NCBI RefSeq assembly: GCF_000208745.1
Contig: NC_030852.1
Span: forward strand, 420,676-484,675
DNA from: Theobroma cacao
Taxonomy: Eukaryota; Streptophyta; Magnoliopsida; Malvales; Malvaceae
Length of the DNA stretch: 64,000 bases
Direction: 5' to 3'
Below the pieces are notes generated by a model, which was not told the origin of the DNA, did no database searches, and saw only the letters and a program-made list of their open reading frames with translations. Shown piece after piece: positions 1 through 10,037 of this stretch (within the stretch, counting starts at the first letter, position 1; each line of letters begins with the position of its first letter). A program made the position numbers and the translations under genes.

Positions 1-524
1 ACATTATATATATATGTATATATAATATATATAATATATATATATTATATATAATTATATTTTGGTACAAAGTAGCAATCAAAGCAAAATCTTAATTTTT
101 TTTCCTTATGTTCTAAATCTATAGCAAAACAAATATAAATTCGCGAAGGTGTAATCTAAACTTTGATTTTTATATGTAAAATGAACATTCAACCTATATG
201 AATGTATCAATTTTGAAAACCTTTTAAGGATTTTAATTTTAAATAGGATCTTGGTTGTATTTTATATGAGAGACAATCTAAACTTAACCACAAAAAAATA
301 GATTCATTAATTGCAACCGAATAACTAAAATACTTATAATTGCTCTGTTGACATATATAATACATGTTGAGATTCTATATAAGTATTTAACTCAATAATA
401 ATTATATCTATATATATCATTTATTCAAAAAATTTAATTTCAATCTCTTTTCTCTTAATAAAAATATTTTGGAACCTCTATAACAAAATGAAGAAAAAAA
501 AGAAAAAGGCAGAGAGAGATAAAT
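1..524. other. AT-rich spacer with (AT)n tract
   Basis: Noncoding, very AT-rich sequence. The first 55 bases are an alternating AT tract (imperfect microsatellite). No coding signal, repeat boundary or RNA gene was recognised in the rest. Confidence 0.7.
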
Positions 525-529
525 GTGTC

Positions 530-1350
530 CATTATGCATCTACATGTATCTCTCATGAAGATATATAACTGTGGCTTATCAGAGCTGTTGACTTTCTTCC
601 AATTACGGCCTGAAAATATATTCAAAATTCATCTATGTTTATGTATCTTATTATTTAAAGAAATGCTTTCCAACTTTCTTTCGTCGAACAAAAAAATAAA
701 AAGGAAAGTTGTTTCTTATTTACAATATACTTACAGAATAAACAATAGAGATTGAGAACTCGAGTATTTGACTTATTGATTAGTATGTAATCTCCCTACC
801 TAAAGAGCAGGGTTCAAATCTCCCTTCTTCTAATAATTAAAAAAAAAATAGAGATTGAAGTACTCAATTTCAAGACTGAGTTTCCAAGCATCGAGGTTAT
901 TTCTCTTGGCAATCAAAGTGATTATTAATGTGCTTCGGACGAAGCCAAAGAGGCAATAGAATGACACCGACGTTGTCTCCTAAGGGTGCCCTTTTCAGAA
1001 TCGCGGCCTTTGAATATAGTAGGAAAGGAGATGATTATGATGAGCTCGACACTCTCACAAAGATATGAATCATGGAAATTGCATATAAGTTAAATAACCT
1101 GACTAATGTTGCTCGTTGAATAAGATAAACAGGCAGTAGCGATGGTAAAGTCCTCTGATGATCCGATCGTTTGTAGTGGTGGCGAACAAGGTGAAGGGAA
1201 ATGGGTTCGGACGAGGTTGAGATAGTTCCGAAATAATTGAAGGACCCTTTGTAAAGGGTTATCAGCAGAGCTCTTAAAATGGTGACCAAGGTTCCCAAGC
1301 GTTTGGTCCGAGTCCCTGAGCTTTTCCACTCTAGCTTTCCATCCCATACA
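530..1350 (-). pseudogene. WAT1-related (EamA/MtN21) transporter pseudogene, left tandem copy
   Basis: Read on the minus strand, about 1350 down to 1170 encodes a WAT1-like stretch with the core LGTLVTI and LITLYKG. About 1010 down to 860 matches the next exon of the right copy (RNNLDAWKLSLEIE-like). Base-level similarity to the right copy is high and collinear, so the two are tandem duplicates. The last two exons are collapsed: the match jumps near 600 from the last exon directly into the intron upstream of the penultimate exon, so that exon is deleted. Frameshifts break the rest. WAT1 family members are ten-helix membrane transporters of the drug/metabolite superfamily (some export auxin from the vacuole). 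This copy cannot make one. The first exons are not visible. A SINE interrupts it at 756-846. Confidence 0.7.
744..858 (+). mobile_element. tRNA-derived SINE with target-site duplication
   Basis: A 91-bp body (756-846) is flanked by the 12-bp direct repeat AATAGAGATTGA at 744-755 and 847-858. It carries a RNA polymerase III B-box-like motif GGTTCAAATCT at 811-821, a tRNA-like head, and ends in a short A-rich tail. The right WAT1 copy lacks this insert at the same place (about 14884-14900), which gives an empty-site comparison. It is a short or truncated copy; its family cannot be named. Confidence 0.6.
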
Positions 1351-1519
1351 ATAAATGTTAAAAGAAAGTAAGCCAAATTTTAACTAAAAATTGCTAGCCC
1401 CTAAACTTAAAACTTTGTTAGTTCGTTCTTAATATTGATCAGCTTTAAAATGGAAATCAAATAGCCCAAGAACCAAGTCATTAGAAAAAACAAAAAATAA
1501 AAAACAGCAAAAGAACAAA

Positions 1520-2160
1520 CCCAATCATCAGAAAGAGGAAACTTGGCTGAAGATACTTAGAAGGTTGTCCGAACGATCCACACCAGCTTTTGCAAGATGA
1601 TCAACCAATTTATTCCCAAATCGAGGGATACAACCAACAGACTTGCGATTAATTTTCTTCTTAATATAGTTGATGAAGTTAATAATACTATTCATACACC
1701 AAAGAGCAACGGATGGTTGGTTGGACCACTTAACTACATTAGCAGAATCAAATTTAATAATCAAATCGTGAGAATCAACCCAAGAAGATATAGAAAAGAG
1801 AATGAAGGCTTCCTGAATGCCAAGAATCTCAACTAAGTTTGAGTTAGCAATACTGATAGACTTAGAGAAGAGAATTTTCACTTAGTCATTGTCATTTCTC
1901 AAGGCACCATCGATTCTAGGAGCATTTGGACAGCCCCTTGCAGCACCATCAATATTAAATTTCATGCAACCCCTCTTTGGTCTAATCTAATCCACAACAG
2001 GTTGAATCTTAGATTTATCAGTTCGGCTTTTAGCACAAGAAGGATCTCTAACAATATCCAAGACAGATGGATTGTCCAAAGGCCACTTAGCCTTTGCATA
2101 CGAACCAACATGCAACTTAGATAAATAAAAAATTTGGGAAGTATCTCATAATTTACCATA
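1520..2160 (-). mobile_element. L1 LINE remnant, RNase H end
   Basis: The minus strand at 1528-1881 is open for 117 codons and resembles the RNase H-like (RVT_3) domain found at the C-terminus of plant L1 LINE ORF2 or free-standing 'putative ribonuclease H' proteins. It has an LGIQEAF-like helix, an IKFDSANVV strand, and a NKLVDHLAKAG end. The reverse strand just upstream (about 1965-1895) adds the domain start KFNIDGAARGCP in another frame, so at least one frameshift or stop is present. No reverse transcriptase or endonuclease is joined to it. Most likely a 5'-truncated LINE copy. Confidence 0.65.
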
Positions 2161-2880
2161 ATTTGGGAAAATTTTCTTCTTTTTAATGTTACATATCTCT
2201 ATCTATGATTTTTTTTTCTTTATCGGCTGGTGTATAGTAAGTTCTAAGTAGCTACTAGAATTTGATGTAATTATCAAAGGACTTTGTTAATTTATGTTTA
2301 AGTTAATCCTTTTACTATTTTACACACTTTAGCATTTTACACATGCACTGTATGGGTGAGAAATAAATATAGTATATCAACATCGAAAACAAATTGAGAA
2401 ACAAAATAAAACAGTTGCAATTTTGATGTTTTTATCTTTCTTGGGATCAAATAAAAAAGAAAAAAAATAAGAATAAGAGATTAACTCAATTTTGATTTAA
2501 GACAAAAAACATGATATTAATTGACTCAAGTACATATACTATGTTATATAATAATATGTATAAATTCAATTATTTTTTTTTAAAATGAGAGATTATCACA
2601 TTATATGATCGTTTCTTACATACGTACATATGAATATATATATATATATGCAAACATTGAAAGATAAAGGAACCCGAACTCCAAAAGGATCCGATCCCTT
2701 TTATAATTAATAATTTGAATTTATATTAAAAAGTAATGAATAAAAAATAATAAAGAGGATCTCGACCTCAAGAAAAAGAAGAGTGAATTTTGTGGGATAT
2801 TTAAAGTAAGAGGAGGGATTTAAACGTTAAAGCTTAATTTTCATGCTTTAGAAGGACGAATGACAACCCCAATTTTTAGA

Positions 2881-2932
<52 letters not shown>

Positions 2933-4152
2933 AAATTAAATATCTCTGACACAAGGGAGGAAAGTAGGAGGAAGTAAAATGGAAACAAGACTAGATGAAG
3001 AAAATAATTAAAAGATGGAGGAAGAGTACCTGTCACGGTTCATTGACCACGAGTCCAAGACCAAACAGGACGGTACTAGGTTTTTATATTTTCCGATTAT
3101 TTCAAATTAAATTTAATTTGAAAAATGAGACAATTTAATTTTAATTTACATACAAACAAGTATGAAATTGAAGGAGAGATTTAAATCTTAAACCTTAATG
3201 AAAGAACAATTAATTATAATTTGTTCTTCTATAATTAAAAAATTAAAGCATCAAATAATAATTTATAAAAAAAAGATTGGATGAATTATTGTTTTGAAAA
3301 ATCAAGCAAGTCAGATGTAAAATTCCCAATCATTTCTCCAACCGCGTGACAAGTTCCTTTCTCCACATTTTTGTCCTCTCCTTTTCTTCTTTCCTTCTTT
3401 ATTTCCTTCCTTTTGCATGCGAATTTCCTTTTAGGTACTGAGAAGAAGTTGTTTTGCATTTTCACTACTATAAATAATAGTATGTACCAATTAATAATTA
3501 CAATGGCCAAACCAAGGAGGGCTTTGCATTGAAAATGAGCTAAGCAGATGGAGGAGGAGGTTGCAGAGGAGGGCTCAGGCAAGTTAGACAAAAATTTGAA
3601 GCCATATACCTACATAGACTATAGGCAATTTTTCTTTAACTTGTCTTTGCCCTTCTTAGCTACTTCTTCCTTAAATATCATATAAGTTTACATACATATT
3701 TGCTTGCTGACAGTGGTGGCTTTTCATGAAGACAAAAAGATTAAGGTTAGCCAAATATATTTCTATTTTCATGTCAATTTTCTTACTCCTAATTGTTCTT
3801 GTATTATTATAATTCATTTAAATACTTTTTTTTATTGTGTTTGAAGTAAAATTTAAAAAAAAATTATAATTACAAATGAAGACAGCACTTGTTTTAATAT
3901 TTTGTAATATAACCTAACATATAAATATAGTTTTGACATCACATCAAAAGTTAAAATTTATGAAAATCATTAATTTGGTGTAATTTTATGTTTTTTTTCG
4001 AAGATAAGGTTTTAAGATAATCGTAAAATTATCTGATTTAATTACTCTTTTGACATAATAAATGTTGAAATTTATATATACATATAAATATTTGATTAAA
4101 TGATATATATATATATATATATTTATTTAAAAAGTTGAATTTGAGAAATCCA
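2161..4152. other. Noncoding spacer with microsatellites
   Basis: AT-rich DNA between the two WAT1 copies. It holds an (AT)n microsatellite at about 2889-2928 and shorter AT runs near 2634-2650 and 4104-4122. Open frames at 2848-3036 and 3286-3591 (minus) have no recognisable domain and low-complexity composition. Nothing else identified. Confidence 0.6.
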
Positions 4153-4670
4153 TTATGGATGTGCATGTGCATTTAAGAGAGGGGTCTCTGAAGATGATAC
4201 TTGTGGCTTATCAATGCTGGTGACTTCCTTCTCTTCTTTGGACCGTGCCCATATTGCCCCATAAAATCCAATAAAAATTATGACTGCTCCAATGATATAG
4301 CTGCAATGAAAATATTGTACCGATTATCAATTAAGTTATTGTTTTTGTCGTAATTTTTATTAATTACATTTATAGATACGATTGGTGTAAGAAGTATAAC
4401 AAATTTTTTTTCATAAATCAATTGGATAATCATCTTAAAAATTCAATATGTTAACTTCCAAAATAGAACGTGTCTCCAAGGAAAACGCATCCAAAGAAAG
4501 CAGCAATAGCGACACCTATGGGCTGGAACATGGCCACAAAGACAGGCCCTTTCCTACGTATGCACCATGCCAATACGCCATTCGATACCGTACTTCCAAT
4601 TACAGCCTAAAAACAAATTCAAATTCATCACCATTTATGTATCTTTCTATTTAAAGAGTTGATTTCGAAT

Positions 4671-4690
4671 TTATATATATATATATATAT
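4671..4690. repeat. (AT)n microsatellite
   Basis: A short alternating AT run in an intron of the right WAT1 pseudogene. Confidence 0.8.
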
Positions 4691-4970
4691 AAAAGAAAAG
4701 TTGTTCTTTATTTGCCTTGTACTTACAGGAAGATTCAATAGATGTTTTTGACTGATGCTCCTCTTGAGATTGACATGCTACTCGCGAAACAGAAACGAAA
4801 GCTCTGCCTTCCTGGGACCAGGAAGATACGTGAGATATGTCGAGCTGTGAGAAAAAAAAATTCAAAAGTGCCTCGTATGTCAGATTCTATTTTCTGCTTC
4901 TGCCTGTCTCTGGAATGTTTCGACTCAATGCTTTTGTTTTGATGAATGCAGGCTGATGATTTTCGCTGTG

Positions 4971-4975
4971 ACTTT
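4971..4975. repeat. Target-site duplication (left) of copia element 1
   Basis: ACTTT, matched by ACTTT at 14589-14593. Confidence 0.8.
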
Positions 4976-5369
4976 TGAAAAACGTGGTACAAACATGGCG
5001 GCCCTGTAGGATGATGTAAAGGATATACCTTCATTCATAAAGAAAACCCTCAAAAGGTGCTATACAGAGAATGTCAGATTTATATACAGAAGATTACAAG
5101 TGTTAATGATGCAGCCGAACTAATCTTACGTTTAACTAACATTAACCAACTATTCTAACTAAAATTTGAAAACAAAGAATTATTAAATGAAACGGTGTGT
5201 TTCATATACATTGTTTCTCTGTTTCCTTGCTTTAGTTAAACGGTGCGTATGGGGAGGGCAATATTCTTCAATGGCTTCAAGACTTAATTGCCTGCTGTCT
5301 GCTCTGTTTCTTTGCTCTTCATCTATCCATATCAGTCTTGAAATTATTTATATACTTCCATTTCTGATA
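4976..5369 (-). repeat. LTR of copia element 1 (3' LTR)
   Basis: 394 bp, matching 14186-14588. In element orientation it starts TATCAG and ends TTTTCA, so the termini are TA...CA rather than the usual TG...CA. Confidence 0.9.
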
Positions 5370-5980
5370 CTCCCCCTCAAGATGAACGATGAATATTATC
5401 AACGTTCATCTTGCTCAACAAATTCTTAAACTGTTTTGGCTGTAAAGCCTTGGTGAAAATATCTGCTAACTGCAGATTTGTTGAAACATGCAAAGGCTTA
5501 ATTTCTCCTGCCATTACCTTCTCACGAATGAAGTGGCAATCTATTTCAATATGCTTAGTCCTCTCATGGAAGACCGGATTTCTACTAATGTAGATTGCTG
5601 ACTGACTATCTGAATACAACTCCACTGCTTTCTGATGCACAATTCCAAAATTTGATAGTAAAGACTTAATCCACATAACTTCACAGCATGTTGCTGCCAT
5701 TGATCTATACTCTGCCTCTACTGAACTCTTTGCAACAGCTACCTGCTTCTTTGATTTCCAGCTTACCAAAGAATTTCCAATGAAAATACTGTATCCAGTG
5801 ATTGACCTCCTTGAATCTGGGCATCCTGCCCAATCACTGTCACAGTAAGCTTTAATCTTCAAGTCTGATTTTGAACTCATCAGAATTCCCTGTCCTAGTG
5901 ATCCCTTCAGATACTTCAACACTTTATATGCTGCCATGTGATGTTTCTGTGAGGGTCTCTCCATGAACTGAGAAAGAACC

Positions 5981-6440
5981 TGTTGGGAAATTGCGGAATT
6001 GTCTCTAAAGAATTGCCCAAGATCTAACCAATCAATAGAATAAAGAAAGAAAGAAATCAAGCACTCCCACAAGAACACAAGAATTTACGTGGTTCGGTCT
6101 TTTGATGACCTATGTCCACGGGCACAACAACAGAGAAAAATTCACTAAAAGAAAAATCAGGAGATTACAAGAAACAGTCTCAAACTCATAACCCTTATCC
6201 CACGTACACCCAAATCACTCTCTCTAAATCTAAGTTATAATTATTCTTTAACCCATAGGGTTCTTTTATAGTATCAAATACAATAACCTTATCCTAAATC
6301 TTATAATTAGGAATCTTATCCTAATAGAATTAGAAATTGTTATTCTAATCTAACTAGATTTAAAGACTATTTATAAGGTATACTAATTTAATTAGAATTA
6401 AACAATCCTAATAAAATCACAATTCAAGACTATCCTAACA
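5981..6440 (-). repeat. 3' LTR of copia element 2
   Basis: Starts TGTTGG and ends CTAACA on the plus strand; matches 9584-10037. Confidence 0.9.
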
Positions 6441-6628
6441 AATCTCCACCTTAGGCTTGAATTCACCAAGCTCCACCTTATGAACCAATCTCTGTCGACA
6501 CCGCCACTGCCCCAATGGGCCTCAAGCACTACGAACACCGATCAAGTCCAAGCAATGCTTGAACTTTATCCCAGAAACTGACTTAGTTAGCATATCTGCC
6601 GGATTTTCATCTGTAGCTATTTTCTTTA

Positions 6629-9013
6629 CTACAATCTCACCTTTAGAAATAATCTCTCGAACGAAGTTACACCTGACTTGGATGTGTTTGTTCTCTCATG
6701 AAACATTTGATTTTTAGTCAAATGTATAGCACTTTGACTATCACAAAACACAACTGTTTGTGTTTGTTCAAAACCAAGATCACTAACCAAGCCTTTAAGC
6801 CACAAAGCCTCCTTCACTGCCTCGGTCACAGCCATATATTCAGCTTCAGTTGTAGACAAAGCAAAGGTTGATTGAAGAACTGCTTTCCAACTGATTGCAG
6901 ATCCTGAGAGAGTGAACACATACCCCGTTTGAGATCTTCTACTATCTAGATCACCAGCAAAATCTGATTTGGAGAAGCCAACCACATTACGACTAATGTT
7001 TGCACCTCCTTCACACACTAAGCCAACTTCAATAGTAACTTTAGGTGTTTTCACAAGCTCCCATGTTTGATCCCAGTGTAGAGACTCAATCTTCTTAGAA
7101 GACTCGACATATATAATTTTCTCATGATAAAAGTAAGGCTCTTCAATCTCTACTTCCACAAATAAAACATAAGAATCAAAATCACCATCAATACAAGTAA
7201 TGCTTCGTTGAGATACCAATTCTTGTACCTCTTGCAATTCTTTCTGGATTTCACTATCATCTCGCACTGTCACAAGAGCATTGATTTCAAGCTCCACCTG
7301 CTTGCCAACTTCTTGGTCTGATGTGTTTGCAATTCTAGACTTTATCCCACAAAGTAATGCAGACTTGTCAAAGGTAACATCCCGACTCACCATAAACTTG
7401 GGGAACTTACAATCAGTACACCACAACCAATAACCCTTCACCCCATATGCATAGCCTAGGAATATGCACTCTGTCGCCCTCAACTCAAGTTTACCATCAC
7501 TCACATGAACATGAACAGGACAACCAAATACTCTCAATATAAAATAATCAGCAGGCTTACCAGACCAAACTTCCTTGGGAGTCTTAAATTCAATTGCAGT
7601 TGATGGAGACCGATTTACCAAGTAACAAGCCTTGTTGATAGCTTCTGTCCAAAATACTTTGGTTAGGCCAACATTTGAGAACACGTATTTTGCTCTCTCC
7701 AAAAGTGTTTTCTTCATCAATTCTACAATATCGTTTTGATATGGTGTTTTGTCGACAGTGCGATGTCTAACGATTTTCTCATTCTTGTAGAATAGACCAA
7801 ACTCACCTTTGCAAAATTTCAAACCTTTGTTTGTTCGAAAGCTCTCGATCCTTTTCTTAGTCTGCTTCTCGATCAATACCTTCCAATGCAAAAAGGTGGT
7901 TAACACTTCACTCATAGCCTTTAGAAGATACGTCCACACCTTTCTTGAAAAATCATCAATAAAGATCCACATGTATAATGATCCACCTTTTGATACCACC
8001 GGAGAAGGATCCCACAAATCTAAATAGATGTAGTTTACTGTACCCCTGGTTTGATGAGTTTTAGTGCTAAATTTCACTCTACGTTGCTCACAGAAATCTA
8101 GCTTTCCACTCTTTTGACCACACAGCAAACTATGCTTACTTAGTTTTCTAATCCCTCTCTCGCTCATATGACCAAATCTCATATTCCATAAACGTGTTAC
8201 ATCATCTTCAGGATCATTAGATGAGACCACAGAAACAGTTTCAATGACCGTGTTTCCCACTAGACAATAAAGGTCACCGGATAACTTGCCCTTCATGATA
8301 GTTAAGGCTCCTTTAGATACATTCAAGACACCATCTTGGCCACTATATTTGTAGCCCTTCTTATCTAACAAACTCAAGGATATTAAATTCTTTTTCATGT
8401 CAGGGACATGTTTTACCTCAAGTGTTCTTACCATACCATCAAACATCTTGATTCTAATTGTGCCAATTCCAACAACTGAGAGAGAGAAATCATCTCCTAA
8501 TTGTACAGTGCCCATATTAACAGATTGATAAGTTGTAAACCAATCACGCCTAGGACATATATGAAAGCAACAAGCCGAATCCAAGATCCATGTATCCATC
8601 AGGTTACAATTAGTAATTGCAAGAACATTATCAGTTTCCTCAAAAGTATCAAAGTCATCTCCAACCACGTTTGCAGTATTCTCAGACTTATTAAACTTTT
8701 CATCATCCTTGAATTTGATACAGTCTTGACGAAAATGCCCTTTCTGACCACAATTCCAGCAAGTTTTCCCTTTTGCTCTAGATTTACCTTTTCTGTCTAA
8801 GCCTTTCTCTTTACCTCTACCTCTATTTACAACCAAACCTTCTGCTTGATTTTCATTCCGAATACCACCAACTTTCTTCTTTAATTCCTTGGAATTTAAA
8901 GATGCCCTTACATCCTCGAAAGTGAGAGTGTCTCGGCCGTAAAGCATAGTATCCACGAAATTTTCATACGATGGAGGCAAAGAACATAAAAGAATTAGGG
9001 CTANACTTTTCAA
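6629..9013 (-). CDS. Copia polyprotein fragment without reverse transcriptase
   Basis: A 794-codon open frame. It starts inside late gag (LPPSYENFVDTMLYGRDTLT), then has a zinc knuckle CWNCGQKGHFRQDC, a protease-like region with LDSACCFHIC (family DSGAS), a pre-integrase region, and an integrase core. The frame then runs from ELVKTPK straight into EVGLVCEGG and the RNase H end (SKSDFAGDLDSRRSQTGYVF, FCDSQSAIHLTKN). In copia elements several hundred residues of RT lie at that point, so RT is deleted in frame near 7025-7045. The integrase zinc CxxC region is also shortened (KLDFCEQRRVKFS), and the motif DNG reads NKG. A frameshift after HERT moves the true C-terminus into another frame down to about 6530. 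One base (9004) is undetermined. Likely inactive by itself. Confidence 0.75.
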   Translation of the reverse strand: MKSXALILLCSLPPSYENFVDTMLYGRDTLTFEDVRASLNSKELKKKVGGIRNENQAEGLVVNRGRGKEKGLDRKGKSRAKGKTCWNCGQKGHFRQDCIKFKDDEKFNKSENTANVVGDDFDTFEETDNVLAITNCNLMDTWILDSACCFHICPRRDWFTTYQSVNMGTVQLGDDFSLSVVGIGTIRIKMFDGMVRTLEVKHVPDMKKNLISLSLLDKKGYKYSGQDGVLNVSKGALTIMKGKLSGDLYCLVGNTVIETVSVVSSNDPEDDVTRLWNMRFGHMSERGIRKLSKHSLLCGQKSGKLDFCEQRRVKFSTKTHQTRGTVNYIYLDLWDPSPVVSKGGSLYMWIFIDDFSRKVWTYLLKAMSEVLTTFLHWKVLIEKQTKKRIESFRTNKGLKFCKGEFGLFYKNEKIVRHRTVDKTPYQNDIVELMKKTLLERAKYVFSNVGLTKVFWTEAINKACYLVNRSPSTAIEFKTPKEVWSGKPADYFILRVFGCPVHVHVSDGKLELRATECIFLGYAYGVKGYWLWCTDCKFPKFMVSRDVTFDKSALLCGIKSRIANTSDQEVGKQVELEINALVTVRDDSEIQKELQEVQELVSQRSITCIDGDFDSYVLFVEVEIEEPYFYHEKIIYVESSKKIESLHWDQTWELVKTPKVTIEVGLVCEGGANISRNVVGFSKSDFAGDLDSRRSQTGYVFTLSGSAISWKAVLQSTFALSTTEAEYMAVTEAVKEALWLKGLVSDLGFEQTQTVVFCDSQSAIHLTKNQMFHERTNTSKSGVTSFERLFLKVRL

Positions 9014-9583
9014 ACTTTATCTCTTAAAATAATAAATACTAACATAGCAAAAATAATATAATATTTGAATAATAATTATTTATTTTAAATGTAAAATTAC
9101 TAAATATTTATTTTTATAATAATACCTATAAATATTAAAAATAATAATTTTATAATAATACGTAGAATTATCACATGAATAATAAAAAACATCATTCAAA
9201 GACTTTTTTAATTTTTTTGTATTAAGCTTTTTTGGCTAATGATTTCTCTTTTTATTTGTTTAAAATAAATAGCAAATGTTTTTAATAATATTAATAGTCG
9301 TATTATTTATAAATATACATAAATAATAAAAGTAAATTTCTATTTAAAATAATTAAATAAAAAAATCTAAAAAATAAGAATAGACTAAATTAACCTAAGG
9401 CATCACTTTTATATTCAAATTAAACCTAAATCTATTCTTACTTTTAATCTATCTTTGTTTTTTTTTCGAAGGTCAACTTCCATTCTTTTAATAATTTTGT
9501 TTTATGTTCGCTCCACATAGCAACTTCTTCCTCCACCTTCCCTAGTCCTTTCCTCACCGTGAAGAGTGAAGACTTCTTCTCTT
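9014..9583. other. AT-rich internal segment of copia element 2
   Basis: This lies where gag and the 5' leader of a copia element would be, but it is AT-rich, has no open frame of note and shows no gag motif. Either the leader and gag were deleted or unrelated sequence replaced them. Confidence 0.5.
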
Positions 9584-10037
9584 TGTTGGAAAATTGCGGA
9601 ATTGTCTCTAAAGAATTACCCAAGATCTAACCCAATCAATAGAATAAAGAAAGGAAGAAATCAAGCACACCCACAAAAACACAAGAATTTAAGTGGTTCG
9701 GCTTTTGATGACCTACGTCCACTGGCATAGCAACAGAGAAAGATTTACTAAGAAAAAATCAGGAGATTATAAGAACAGTCTCAAACTCATAACCCTTATC
9801 CCACGTACACCTAAATCACTCTCTCTAAATCTAGGTGATAATTTTTCTTTAACCCATAAGGTCCTTTTATAGTATCAAATACAATAACCTTATCCTAATT
9901 TAATTAGGAATCTTATCCTAATAGAATTAGGAATTGTTATTCTAGTATAACTAGATTTAAAGACTATTTATAAGGTATACTAATTTAATTAGAATTAAAA
10001 AATCCTAATTAAATCACAATTCAAGGCTATCCTAACA
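9584..10037 (-). repeat. 5' LTR of copia element 2
   Basis: Partner of 5981-6440. The sequence immediately inside it (about 9560-9583) does not read as a tRNA-Met primer-binding site. Confidence 0.9.

Larger units (their letters stand above)
5981..10037 (-). mobile_element. Copia LTR retrotransposon 2, nested in element 1
   Basis: LTRs at 5981-6440 (460 bp) and 9584-10037 (454 bp) run TG...CA and are flanked by the 5-bp duplication GAACC (5976-5980 and 10038-10042). It interrupts element 1 between the RT and RNase H domains. A purine-rich tract (complement of AATCTCCACCTTAG, from 6441) abuts the 3' LTR. No initiator-Met primer-binding site is seen next to the 5' LTR, and most of gag is absent, so it is an internally deleted, non-autonomous copy. 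Confidence 0.92.

Noticed and set aside
811..821. Possible tRNA gene from the B-box-like sequence
   Set aside because: No complete cloverleaf; the flanking duplication and A-tail fit a SINE.
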